DNA of 64,000 bases from Dirofilaria immitis (taxonomy: Eukaryota > Nematoda > Chromadorea > Rhabditida > Onchocercidae): contig JAKNDB010000098.1 in assembly GCA_024305405.1 (NCBI GenBank), positions 4,189,154-4,253,153 of the forward strand, written 5' to 3'. The position numbers were made by a program, and so were the translations under genes. This document shows positions 13,547 through 26,636 of this stretch, one piece after another. The notes beneath the pieces were generated by a model, which saw only the letters and a program-made list of their open reading frames with translations, was not told the DNA's origin and searched no databases. The stretch's first letter is position 1. Every line of letters starts with the position of its first letter.

Positions 13547-16500
13547 GAATCATTATTCCATCTATATAATTGTCATTTCCAAACAAAATGCAAATTAATT
13601 AAATTTCTAGTTTCGTATGTAATCTTTACGAATTTATTCTTAAAATTCCTTTGCTAAATTCCATCTTAAAATTCTCATTCAATAATCACATTTTTTAATA
13701 TAAACAAAAATATGAAATATTTGTATCATTTCGTTTCTTATTTCGCCGGTTAATTGTGATAATTGTATATCAATTATTTGTATAGAAAAAGAATAATAAA
13801 CAAATTATATTTAAGAAATTATAAAAAGAATGGATGTATTAAATGATTAAAAAATAATATCATTTCCTTAATTTCCAAAAATTGATGCATTTTACATCGA
13901 AATTTGTGTACAATTAAACAGATGTGTTTTTATTTCTTTTATGTTTTTGAGAAAATTCCATTATATTTTAGTTTTGGTTTTATTTTATTGATAAAAGTAC
14001 ATGAAAATATTAACCTATATCATTTTAGCTGTATATTAATTTAATTCTTGATTTTGGAAAACAGCTGAATCATTCATGTTTTCTTGTTTTTGATATTGAA
14101 AAGTTGGTATAGTATTATTTTGAATGTTAAAAAAAAAAAAAAGAGACGAAATCTGCGAAGGTAACTTCACAAATGTTTTATCTCTCTATAATTTTTGGTT
14201 TTTTGTCTCAAAATTAAAAATTACGAAAATTTTTAAATTGTAATGAAAAAGTGTTATGAATCTTCATACTTCATAAGATTGAATCTTCAGCGCTTCTTCC
14301 GTCTTTTTTATAATATGCTCATAATCTGATAAATCACGATAAATTTTACTGCATTCTTCTTTTTATTTTATAATAATAATGAGCTAATTTTAAAAAATTT
14401 ATACAATAAAAATAGCTTGATTTTGAGGAGGAGCAAGGTAACTTCAATGATTGATTTCGTTATCTGTGTTATCCAAAATTTTCATCAGATATGTGAAGAG
14501 CGAACTGATTTCTAGTCAACTCCAGGATATCATGATGAAAGAAAACTTCTTTTGCAATCCATATCATTCGAATATCGAATCTTGATACAGTTCATTCTGT
14601 AGCATGTTCCTGCAATCGAAGATGTTAACGATAATTGTCTCTTATCACTTGTAATAGAATTTTCAACTATTGTTTATTTATCTTCATATTTACAGTATGA
14701 AGAGAAATGTTTAAAACGGAAAACGGATTCATAGTTAGTAGTTTTGTAAAATTCTTGGAATTCATAATACAGCATCACTATCAGTTTTTCCTGCTATCGC
14801 TATTTAACTTTGCTTATCATTGAATTCATTTAACATTTATTACTGCATATATAACAGTTTGTCCCTTACATAAATTCATATCACAAAGAATATTTGAATA
14901 GAATCTCATTCTAATTAGCATTTTAAAATATAACATAATATATTACTGATAACGATGAATAATTTTCATTAATTCGAACTAATTGTATTATTAGAATTCA
15001 AAATTTTGATATCAAATTTCATTTGTTTCCGTTTAATTAGTAAGTGAAAGAGGAAATAATAAAAAGAAAAAAGCAAAACATAAAATTAAGGTTACAATCA
15101 ACGATCGAATGATAATTTATTTTAAGCTAATGTTAAATTAATTTATGTATCAATGACTAATAAATTACAAATATTATCATATAAGGTTAATTGGGTTAAT
15201 AAATGCCTATTCAAATCAATATCTAATTATCATATTTACAAATATACTAATACTCCTAGGAGAAAGAAATTAGAAAAAAAAAAGGAAAAAGGTTAGAAAT
15301 GAAAACTTAAAATATAAAAGAGAAAGGCTGAAAGTGTAAACGAATTAAATAAATTACTTTACTAAAAAGAATGAAAAATGAAATATTTTTTATTTATTTT
15401 ATCCATTTGAAGAATGGAATTCCTGAAAATTTAATTTTAAAATATCAGTTATTCTCTTTTACTAGAAGGGAATGATAGATTAACAAAAATTAAAAACCAT
15501 AATTTCTTTTCAAACAATTAATTAATTTTCATATGGAATTAATTTATTTTTAACCTTTGACCTGCCTTCTTTTCAAATTTTATTTACGATAAGTAAGCGT
15601 AAATATGGCAAAGTAATAAGAATCGAAATATTTTAAAAAATTGAAAAATTATATAAAAAACTCAAAATTCGAATAAATTAATTGGATTTTTAATTACTGA
15701 ATGATGATCAAAACGAATGAAATTATTATGTTCCCTTTATTCAATCATTGGTACTTATTTTGATTATAAACGAAGCGAAAAATAGAAAATAACTGACAAG
15801 AAGATTCAGGTCATTCTATTCATACTAAATTATAAAGAATCCATCATCATTTAACATTAATAACCTCTCAAATTTGATTTCTCATTATTTTCTTTTCCTT
15901 GTCATTTCATAAACTATTTCGTTAAGTAATAATAGATATCATTCATTACAGGTAAGTAACATCTAAGCAATTATTTTATTTATGCAAAATAATCGCTTCA
16001 TATTCAAAAGGTAATGTTAATGAATCTATTCACAGGAAGAAGTGTTGTTGTATGCAAAAATACTGTGACCCATAATACTATAATACTGTAACCCATAATA
16101 ATTATTTACATGAAAAAAATATACCGATTTTATATGAAACGACAATGAATTTATCTGAAAATGTTTCTTTAATTATTAAAATTTGAATTGATTTATTCAT
16201 ATTAATTGAATCTTCAAGTAAATCTAAATCTTTTCATGGATAAATCTTTTCATGGATAAATCTTTTCATGGATAAATCTTTTCATGGATAAATCTTTTCA
16301 TGGATAAATATTTCACAAATTTCGAATATTATAATAAAGAGATAATACAAACTATGCATTATATTATATATAATTCATCGATAACGATTACTTTTAGTAA
16401 TTATCATGTTTTAAAACCATCAGAAGAAAAAAAAACTACCGAACAGATAGTTTGACAATTCACATTATTAACGATATATTTCAGAAAGAATGCAATTAAC

Positions 16501-16669
16501 AGTACTACAAAAATATTATTAAATTTTTAATCATAAATTTTTCAGACTGTGGGATATCATTACATTATGAAGTACAATTCATTTCATTGTTCAAGAAATT
16601 AAAAATTAGATTTTCTTATACAATATGATTGTAGCACGATTTTATCAAATTATCACTTCTGCATAAATA
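13547..16669. other. Non-coding region, no gene seen
   Basis: AT-rich DNA. A patch at 14440-14600 is open in several frames on both strands and ends in splice-like sites, but I cannot tell these from chance. No RNA gene or known domain was seen. Confidence 0.45.
16226..16305. repeat. Five tandem copies of a 16-bp unit
   Basis: The unit AAATCTTTTCATGGAT is repeated five times head to tail without visible changes. There are no spacers. Confidence 0.95.
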
Positions 16670-17456
16670 AAAGATATTAACAAGAGTTATATTAGATATG
16701 ATATGATATTTCGATTATTATTTCATATCACAAATTCAACATGATGAGCTAGCCTATACTTATACGATACTTGAAATATCTCAACCAGGTTATTCATATG
16801 AACAGTAAGTAATACTCAAATAGTAATCCATCCACCTAGAAATCAAAATATCGAGAAGCTCAACCATTAGGAGCAATGTTTTACGGTTAGATCGGAATTA
16901 TATGATCACCGAAAGCATTGTTCTAAATGGAAGCGATTCAGATTCGATACACTTATAGAATATCCATATCGACTAATTATAAACAAAGAATCTTTTAATT
17001 AATCAAAAAGTTATTATTATTATTACACCTTGTCCTTACTATTATTTCCCATTCATTAAATATCAATTGCTATAAAAATAGTATAGTAATAGTTTGTTGT
17101 ACCGTATTTGTTCTATTTATTATAAAATTAATATAAAATATTACGATTTTCAATATTATCTCTTTTTATTCGCAATGATAAGCAAATATATTGAAATTTA
17201 AAATATCAGAAGATAATGATACTGTATTTTATAATCAAACTGCAAAATTTATGAGCGTAATTGTGTATCATCTCATCTATGTTATGATAGTTTTGCATAA
17301 CGAAGATACAATGTGATTTCATTCCTTCTATTATCTCGCAAATTATCATATTATTTACGACAAAAGAAATGATACTTGAAATATAAATATAAAAACAATA
17401 TATATTGATATTAATAAATCCTTAAATGAAAATATTAGAAATCTCAATGAAATAAT
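16670..17456 (+). repeat. Left arm of large inverted repeat
   Basis: About 787 bp that is nearly identical in reverse complement to 19172-19958. Paired positions keep a constant sum of 36628 at both ends, so the arms are collinear with almost no net indels. It contains no convincing gene. Its inner flank (17457-17505) is also present in reverse complement at 24142-24192, which shows that the repeat family is longer than the arm. Confidence 0.9.
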
Positions 17457-19171
17457 GTTAACGTGAATTAACGAGTAGAGAATAATGAGTTATGGAAGAT
17501 CATTTCTGAATCTCAAATTAATCATTTTATGCAGAAAATATTGGCAGAAAAGCAAACTTCTGAAATTATTATTCGATACCATATATTTCAATAAGAATGA
17601 TCTAAGCTATGATCGATTATAGATTTACCTTTAATTTTTAACCCATGCATTTATTGTTTATCTTTCACTTACGATATTTTAAAATAATTACATATCGCAA
17701 GATAATATAAAGTTGATAAAAACATCTAACAAAATGCTAATGAATAAATGGAAAAGGCATTTTGAAAACATCGAAAACCCAACATAAACAAATATGAAAT
17801 TATCATAATGATAATTAAATTAAAAAAAAAAAAAAAACTGTACGCGATTTCTGTAATTCATCTAATAAAACGAGTAAATTTAGAGAATAATGTCCGTTTT
17901 AAATCAAATTCTTAAGAATCTGATTTAACATATGATTTTAAGAATTATTTATTATGGCATTGATTTTTAAGTTGGATATAGGAAAATAATGCATCGATTA
18001 CTTTTAAGGTAATATATACACAGAGTTTCAATTAAGTTGGTATTATTCCTTCGAAATCAATGGGTCGAAATTTCTTGAAGTCGATTTTGATAATTTTTTT
18101 AGCATATTTGAAGGAAAATCCTGTTATTAATAAACACTTATCCTATATCCAGCTTAAAATCAATTCCTTGTTTACCCGAATATTCTAGTATATTTCATCA
18201 TGCATCTTGGAATATGCAAAGTTTGTACATGTTATGATGATATTATCACCATTAAAAAAAATAATTTTAGCACGATTATAGTGTATTACTCCAATTGCTA
18301 CATTTATCCCCGAGATCTTATCACATTTAACCTTTTATCATTGATTAGTAAAAGATAAGAAAATATTTAAATGGAATTTTGTAGAATCTTGAACAATCGT
18401 AGTTAACACTATTTACATTGAACGAATAATAAATCTTTTAGCATATATAAAAAATCAATGCTTGAATATTTATCACTTAAACAAGCAATATTTTACAGCA
18501 CGAAAAAGAACTTTTTTTTCAAATTCAGTTTTTACAAATCGAGTAATTTACATAATTCCCTCTTTATCACAAATCTTATCATTGCTAACACTTTGTGCAA
18601 GCCACTTTCTACGTTATTAAAGCAGGTAGATTTGTAATCATAGATTGACTCTAAAGTTTTTAATCTGTCTAGTTGAAATTAGATGAAAATTATGCTGCTG
18701 AGTTCAGGAAGAGTGATGAAATTAACCTATCCCCAAAATGTTGCGCTTGTCTACTTTACAATATACGTCGTAAAAATTATTGATAAAGTGAATTCAAGCA
18801 ATTTTCAGGGTGTAAATTTGAAATTTGGTATGGGAAATTCAGCTAATTGTAAACATCAGTCTCTATTACTATTATTCTACTATATTGAGACAAACATATG
18901 GCTAACTTTTTAGGAGACAAATCACTGTTTTATGACTTCTTCTATTGAATAATCCACGTTTCATAAATTGATTTGATTTAAATTTACAAAATCTATACGC
19001 AGAATATATTTTATGTTATAGCTTGAATTTTGTAAAGAATTAAAGATTAAGTAAGAAGAGAATTATGCAAAATTTCAAATCGCTGCGGTGAAAATTGTGA
19101 AATAATATTTCGTATTTTAGATTTTAGAGAGTGCTCAGTTAAGCGATGAATATTTTGCCATGTAAATTTAT
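17457..19171. other. Loop between inverted-repeat arms
   Basis: About 1.7 kb of AT-rich DNA. A 76-codon open frame at 18683-18913 (plus) has no recognisable similarity. A smaller inverted repeat of about 27 bp pairs 17956-17982 with 18140-18167. No transposase motif was found. Confidence 0.5.
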
Positions 19172-19958
19172 ATTATTTCATTGAGATTTCTAATATTTTC
19201 ATTTAAGGATTTATTAATATCAATATATATTGTTTTTATATTTATATTTCAAGTATCATTTCTTTTGTCGTAAATAATATGATAATTTGCGAGATAATAG
19301 AAGGAATGAAATCACATTGTATCTTCGTTATGCAAAACTATCATAACATAGATGAGATGATACACAATTACGCTCATAAATTTTGCAGTTTGATTATAAA
19401 ATACAGTATCATTATCTTCTGATATTTTAAATTTCAATATATTTGCTTATCATTGCGAATAAAAAGAGATAATATTGAAAATCGTAATATTTTATATTAA
19501 TTTTATAATAAATAGAACAAATACGGTACAACAAACTATTACTATACTATTTTTATAGCAATTGATATTTAATGAATGGGAAATAATAGTAAGGACAAGG
19601 TGTAATAATAATAATAACTTTTTGATTAATTAAAAGATTCTTTGTTTATAATTAGTCGATATGGATATTCTATAAGTGTATCGAATCTGAATCGCTTCCA
19701 TTTAGAACAATGCTTTCGGTGATCATATAATTCCGATCTAACCGTAAAACATTGCTCCTAATGGTTGAGCTTCTCGATATTTTGATTTCTAGGTGGATGG
19801 ATTACTATTTGAGTATTACTTACTGTTCATATGAATAACCTGGTTGAGATATTTCAAGTATCGTATAAGTATAGGCTAGCTCATCATATTGAATTTGTGA
19901 TACGAAATAATAATCGAAATATCATATCATATCTAATATAACTCTTGTTAATATCTTT
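19172..19958 (-). repeat. Right arm of large inverted repeat
   Basis: Reverse complement of 16670-17456. Sequence beyond this arm (19959 to about 20167) is shared with 25000-25201, so this copy carries an outer flank that the left copy lacks. Confidence 0.9.
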
Positions 19959-20167
19959 GATTTACTGGAATTTCGAGATGGCAAATACTACTAAGACTTG
20001 ACATTCGAATGATCTGATTTTTAAAAGAGCTCTCTTTTATATGCAGATTTGATAGTGTTTACCAAAATATTCTGTCCCACCTCAGTATATGACATCGGTT
20101 CAAATCTATCATCAATTTTAGATCAGCAGGTAGAGATCAATAAACAATGCCTTTCTTCAATCTCCTT

Positions 20168-23100
20168 TGCTATTGACCTATCACTGAGAGGTGAAGATTT
20201 TAAGCAATATATGAGGAAAATCCTGTTCTAACTTTTATATACCAAAATTCATTAACTCCAATTTCATTTTTTGTCCTACATAAAATACACCTTTTATAGT
20301 TCTTGAGTTTTCCAGTATCATCAGGCTTTGTTTCACTGGGAAATTTACGATATACAAAATAATTCAACACATCATTATAGTCATCGAGCAGGTTTTGTTA
20401 ATATCATTTCTATTATATTCAGAATACTAATTTAAGAATAATAACAATTTGCAAATTATCATTAATATAATAATATAAGCAGTGATTAGTTTGAATTTCT
20501 TAATTTTAATTTACTGGCATAATTTGAAATTTTGTACGACAAATAAAACTGATCTAAGTCACTACTTTTTTTTTTATTTTTCGTATAAAAATTAATATTT
20601 AAAATGTCATTTCTGATTTGAAATATTTAGAATGTAACATGAATTCGATAGTAATGATTTTTTATAATGTATAGAATAATCGATAAATATATAAAAATTA
20701 ATACAATTATTTCAACTAATAATTTTAATGTATTGGAAATAAGCCAAAAAGAAAATATGATAGAGATCAGGAAATGAAACAAATTATCTAAAAACAGTGC
20801 TTTGTTTAATTTATCTTCTTCTCTTAATGAATTTAATAAATCATTAAGAATTTTTCGCGATTTCTAAAAAGTAACTACGATTGCTGATCATTTATGAAAC
20901 AATTATTATTTTCTGATATATAAAATTGTTAAGTAAAAAACTTTAGCAAAATTATAAACACATAAGGAAAAAGGAAAAAGTAAATATAGACTTTTAAAAT
21001 GAAACAAGTTCGCAGGTTAAATTAAAGCTGTTCGATTAATGCTGAATATTTAAATATATTTCTTAATAACTATTCATGATATTATAAATTTTGAAGCATT
21101 GATAAAATTTTAAGTGCAAAAGATTTATAATTATAGTCGACCGGAAAATAATTTAATTAAAAGTAATATTTTTCTTTAATAACATAAGTTAGACAAAACT
21201 ATTATGCAAGTTCCAAAGTTCTATTCAGATATGAATAAAGTATTATCTCGAGGAATAAATCAATTATCATAAAGTAGAAAGGAAACAGTTTAGATCGTCT
21301 GAGTTTCAAATTAATTATTTATCTTTTATCTTCCTCTATTCCAAAATTTCAAAATAATAGTATTAATGCAAAAAGTTCCATTAAAATCAACAACAACAAT
21401 AGTACGAAATTAAAATAATCCTTACCGATCCATTTGCCAATAATTATCTGCTAAGATTCTAACTTAACAACGTGTTAGTTACTGATAAAAACTGTTTGTT
21501 TTTCAACGATACCATTTATCTTATTCTCATATATATCTTACCGAATCAATCGTCTTATTAAATCTTATGATGATGAGAATTGGATGATGATATATTATAT
21601 TATCATTAACGTCAGAAGAATTCGAAAATGATTATCTCATTTAATCACATTCATTAAATTATTGTTTCTCTTTCTTTTTTTTTCTTGATCTTGCAATCAA
21701 AACTATTAAATTAAATTTCTACAAATTATCAAGAATTAAGCTAAATATCAGTTAGATTATAATACATTTATATATACACACACATATATATATATATGTA
21801 TGTATATGTGTATGTATCATTTGTTATGTCTTTTTTTTTTTTGCTGTTAAATTGTATAATTACAATGAAATACATAAAATTAATTATATATTTATTCTTT
21901 TATTGATTGATTATTTTAAGAAATGATTAATTAATAATTAATAAATATATGCATAAAATATTATTACAAATCAAATAATATTTTACTTTTATTTATTATA
22001 ATAAATTTTATCAATTTTAAAATGGTTTAAAAATAAAATAATAAATATATTTTTTATTAATTTTTTAAATTAATAAAAATTAATAGTTATAATGATATTG
22101 AAGAATATACTTATCATTTGTACGATGATAATGGATAAAAATGAAAGTAAATATTGGGCAGAAGATGACTATGAGATTTGTTATCGTAAAATTCCACTGA
22201 ATAATAAACATATGAAATATAGAAAATTTCTCATCATTGATTACCTATGATACTATTATTTTTATGCTTAATATAACTGTATTAAAAATCAAGGATCATA
22301 TTGGATGACTTCAGAATTGTTCAATTATCCTTTATCTTACTTGTCAATAATTGATTGATTTATGGACAATTGAATGACCTAAATCTGTTCATATATTGTT
22401 TTTTCTATGCACTTCCATCATTAACTCGAAATATATTGTGATAACAGATAGTTCTCAAATAAAAAAAAAAAAAAAGAATATATATTGAGAGAAATATTAT
22501 CAGTGATTGATATAGTCATGGAGTAATTTTAATGATAAATAAAATAATCAAAGAATTAAATATTGATAATAAGATTTAAATTTATATATGAAATATTTTT
22601 ATTAATCACAATATAAATGAATAAATTTTAATGTACCAAAGAAAAAACAAAAGACTAGCAAAAAAAACTTTTGTGAATTTGAAATTGCTTTAAAAATAGC
22701 AAAAATTACAAATAGCAGCAAGAAAAGAAATATCTTCAATTATTATATTTAAATCTTATTATCAGTTAATCATCACAGATAATTATTATATCAGTGAATC
22801 ATCATGGATAAATGACAGCTACACTTTTAGAGCAAATAAATAATACAGATCTGATTTAATATTTAATAGTAAATTATGAAAAAATTTTATTAATTAAAGA
22901 AAAAACTAAGTAATTTTAAAAATATTTTTATTAAAATTTTCTCTATCGCTAATAAATTTTGTAAAATTTTTCGATTAAAATCAAAAACTTTTTTTTAGAT
23001 AATTTGAATTTCTAATAAAAATTGATAATTTTGGATTTTTGAATTTATTTGCAATATTTTCTGTATGAAATTCAAATTCTAAAAAGTTCAAAAAATTTAT

Positions 23101-23728
23101 GCCTTACTAAATTGTTATAATATCGATAAGTGAATATGTAGCCATCTCATGAGAATGATTGTATTGAAAGCATTATTATATGCTAAATATTTCTTTTCTT
23201 CAAAATTCATTTTAATCTTAAAATACTATCAAATAGAACATAATATAATATTTGGAAAATATAACATTAAAAATTTAATTATGAGATTATAATATTTAGA
23301 TAAAATTTGCATAGTGTAAAATATATTTCGAAAGAAATATTTCGCACGAAATGTATTCTCGCACTTTTCAATAATCAAAAATTTTTATTTGTTTGTCATA
23401 AATTTAATTATCATTCGTTTTATTCATTTGAATATAAGCTATTTAGATAATTAGGTAATTTATTTTACAAACTTTCTTTTGTCTTTATTGTTTCTCAGTA
23501 TCATTTATTATAGTAAAAAATCATATCAAAGCATACTGGGTATTTCAGCAATGATTAGCAGTTTACGTTAAAATTTAAAACTTTTTCTTCTAATTTAATT
23601 TATAATTTAACAATATGAATATTTCCAAAGATAAAATGATTGAATAATTTTTCATTAAACCCAGTATAATATCAAATACTTTCGTAAAAAGATATTAAGC
23701 ACTACAATCACTGGCAATATAAATTCAT
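20168..23728. other. Non-coding AT-rich region
   Basis: No gene recognised. Contains a TA/CA dinucleotide tract at about 21768-21820 and many poly-A/T runs. Confidence 0.5.
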
Positions 23729-24052
23729 AAGATATGATTTACATAATACTATAACATTACAAAATAATGCTTAATATGTAATTAAGATAATTCAAATTAA
23801 GATAATTCGAATGATAGATAATTAAGATAATTCAAAAATTCGAACAAATTTAAAAAAGGAAAATTAATTCAAATAGTTTTAATAAATATTATGAATTTCA
23901 CAACAAAATTTTGAACGCTTTCAAAAATGTTCATTTTATTGGGTTTCAATTAAATGTAAAAAAATTTAGATAGTTAAATTCGATTTTTGAGCACATTCTA
24001 AATACTGGAATAGAAATAATGATGGAAAGAACACTATAACGATAATAGAACA
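23729..24052 (+). repeat. First copy of ~320-bp direct duplication
   Basis: Starts GATTTACATAATACTATAAC and ends ACGATAATAGAAC. It is repeated 482 bp downstream at 24211-24533. Many of the differences between copies are single-base changes in A or T runs. Confidence 0.85.
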
Positions 24053-24141
24053 GATGATTTTTATGTGCTTCCTAGATTATTTAACCTTTAACCTTTAATA
24101 TTACCTGAGAATTGTTTAATCAAAAAAATCTTTTTTTTTTT

Positions 24142-24192
24142 CATAACTCATTATTCTCTACTCGTTAATTCACGTTAACATTATTTCATTGA
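24142..24192 (-). repeat. Isolated fragment of the inverted-repeat family
   Basis: About 50 bp matching the reverse complement of 17448-17505. It lies in the same orientation as the larger third copy that follows, separated from it by the second copy of the ~320-bp duplication. Confidence 0.8.
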
Positions 24193-24210
24193 GCTAATAT
24201 TCTGATATAT

Positions 24211-24533
24211 ATGTGATTTACATAATACTATAACATTAACAAATATGCTTTAATATGTATATTTAAGATAATTCAAATTAAGATAATTCGAATGATAGAT
24301 AATTAAGATAATTCAAGAAATTCGAACAAATTTAAAAAAAGCGAAAATTAATTCAAATAGTTTTAATAAATATTATGAATTTTACAACAAATTTTGAACC
24401 TTTCAAAAATGTTCATATTATTGGGTTTCAATTAAATGTAAAAATATTTAAAGAAGTTAAATTCGATTTTGAGCACATTCTAAATACTGGAATAGAAATA
24501 ATGATGGGAAGAAAATTATAACGATAATAGAAC
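24211..24533 (+). repeat. Second copy of ~320-bp direct duplication
   Basis: Diverged copy of 23729-24052. It sits inside the third inverted-repeat-family copy and replaces about 350 bp of that family's internal sequence. Confidence 0.85.
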
Positions 24534-24559
24534 TAATATTATGTATTAATAGACAAATA

Positions 24560-25201
24560 CATTATAACTAATATTACTATAATATTTTATACAATTCGAT
24601 ATTTAATGAATGGGAAATAATAGTAAGGACAAGGTGTAATAATAATAATAACTTTTTGATTAATTAAAAGATTCTTTGTTTATAATTAGTCGATATGGAT
24701 ATTCTATAAGTGTATCGAATCTGAATCGCTTCCATTTAGAACAATGCTTTCGGTGATCATATAATTCCGATCTAACCGTAAAACATTGCTCCTAATGGTT
24801 GAGCTTCTCGATATTTTGATTTCTAGGTGGATGGATTACTATTTGAGTATTACTTACTGTTCATATGAATAACCTGGTTGAGATATTTCAAGTATCGTAT
24901 AAGTATAGGCTAGCTCATCATATTGAATTTGTGATACGAAATAATAATCGAAATATCATATCATATCTAATATAACTCTTGTTAATATCTTTGATTTACT
25001 GGAATTTCGAGATGGCAAATACTACTAAGACTTGACATTCGAATGATCTGATTTTTAAAAGAGCTCTCTTTTATATGCAGATTTGATAGTGTTTACCAAA
25101 ATATTCTGTCCCACCTCCGTATATGACATCGGTTCAAATCTATCATCAATTTTAGATCAGCAGGTAGAGATCAATAAATAATGCCTTTCTTCAATCTCCT
25201 C
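24560..25201 (-). repeat. Third, truncated copy of the inverted-repeat family
   Basis: Matches the right arm and its outer flank (about 19530-20167) almost base for base, and stops sharply at 25201. Together with 24142-24192 it shows that the ancestral unit ran from the inner flank through the arm to the outer flank, and that the two arms at 16670 and 19172 are each truncated on one side. Confidence 0.9.
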
Positions 25202-26636
25202 TATTGGTAGTAAAAAATTTCAAGCTCTGCATAATTCAAATAGAAACTCTGATGATTGCCAGAAATTGTACTGAAATTGCATATAACATAGTGATAATAT
25301 GAATAATAATTCAAATCTTAAAATTATAATTCTAAAACTGCTGAAATGGATAATAAAAGGTGAAAATGCAGATATATCAAAATGGTTATTCCTATATAGA
25401 ATAAATCGTTATGTTGAAAGTGTAAAAAACGTATGAATTATTTGTTATGGAAATAACAGTGGTATGAAGATTCATCGTAATATTCAATTCGATCGGAAGT
25501 TTATTTGCATATGCAATATTTTAAAGTCTGTCTTTAGGGCATTATGGTTCGAAATATGAATTACAACCCTCAATATTAAATAATTGAATTGTTGAGGTAA
25601 TAAAAACTTACTTATGCTTCATGATAAAATTAACTTCGAAATGCATGCTGATATTTAATAAATTAACAATTGGGAAATATTAAGGTCATTGTGATGATGC
25701 CACTTTTAGCGACCTATTGCCATACTACTCCACAATAAATGATGATTATTGAAGTAATAGGTATTATTGTTTGAAAAAATGTAGGCATGTTATGGTCCAA
25801 GAATATACTTCAAATATGGCAATAAAGCATCATGCAATGACAAACTAGGCTAGTGAGCCAATTGAGATATAGAAATGATGAAAATAATGTGCTTGCTAAT
25901 TTGCTATCAATTATGCTTGTGATTCACTTTCTACCAAGCTTATCGATACCAAATGATGAAACAGCAATATCTAAATTATTTTCTTATCTCATTTTGAATA
26001 TCAGATCTCTTAGATCATCAAATTTTTTTAATGTTCTAAGAAGTGGACATGGTAAGTCAGCACGAACTCTAATAAAAATGAAATTACAGACTGGGGAATA
26101 AAAATAATATCAGGTAGAAAATGAAATGAACTTGTATCCCTACAATGATACAAAATATTCTAGATTTGGAAAAACAATATATTTCAATTTAACTACAATA
26201 AATATAATAATAGAATATAAAGTGAAAAATCACAAAATATGATTTCATCTTTCAAAATTTTCCTCATCAGTCGAAAATTACAATCGAAAGGCGAAGGTCG
26301 CACTCTACTCATAACTAGGAAAGCTTCACTTGTATGCTTATATTTTTAAATCTCGACCAGTCAGACACAAGGAATAAAAAAACCAAAAATAGGGCTTCTT
26401 ATAAAATATATATGTAAGTCAGTATCAATGCTCTTTCATCATAGAAACAAATTAAATGTTAGGAAAGATGATTCGAAATTGAAGCTTATTTTTGCTTTCA
26501 CAAAAACATAAATCCCTTTCTCATTCTTTATAGCATTATCCTGAATACATAAAATAGCCTGAAAAAAATTTCTTTTTTTCTCTCTTCTTAATTTACAGAA
26601 CAAAAATCATTAATATATGTACACAAGCACATGCAG
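25202..26636. other. Intergenic region, nothing recognised
   Basis: An 82-codon open frame at 25853-26101 (plus) has no recognisable domain and no clear splice or start context. No other candidates. Confidence 0.45.

Noticed and set aside
14440..14600. Coding-looking frames on both strands
   Set aside because: Three different frames are open at once, which is typical of chance at this composition; none shows a known domain.
16226..16305. CRISPR-like array
   Set aside because: The five 16-bp units are contiguous with no spacers and the genome is eukaryotic.
18683..18913. 76-codon frame in the inverted-repeat loop as a transposase
   Set aside because: No catalytic motif or family resemblance, and this length is expected by chance.
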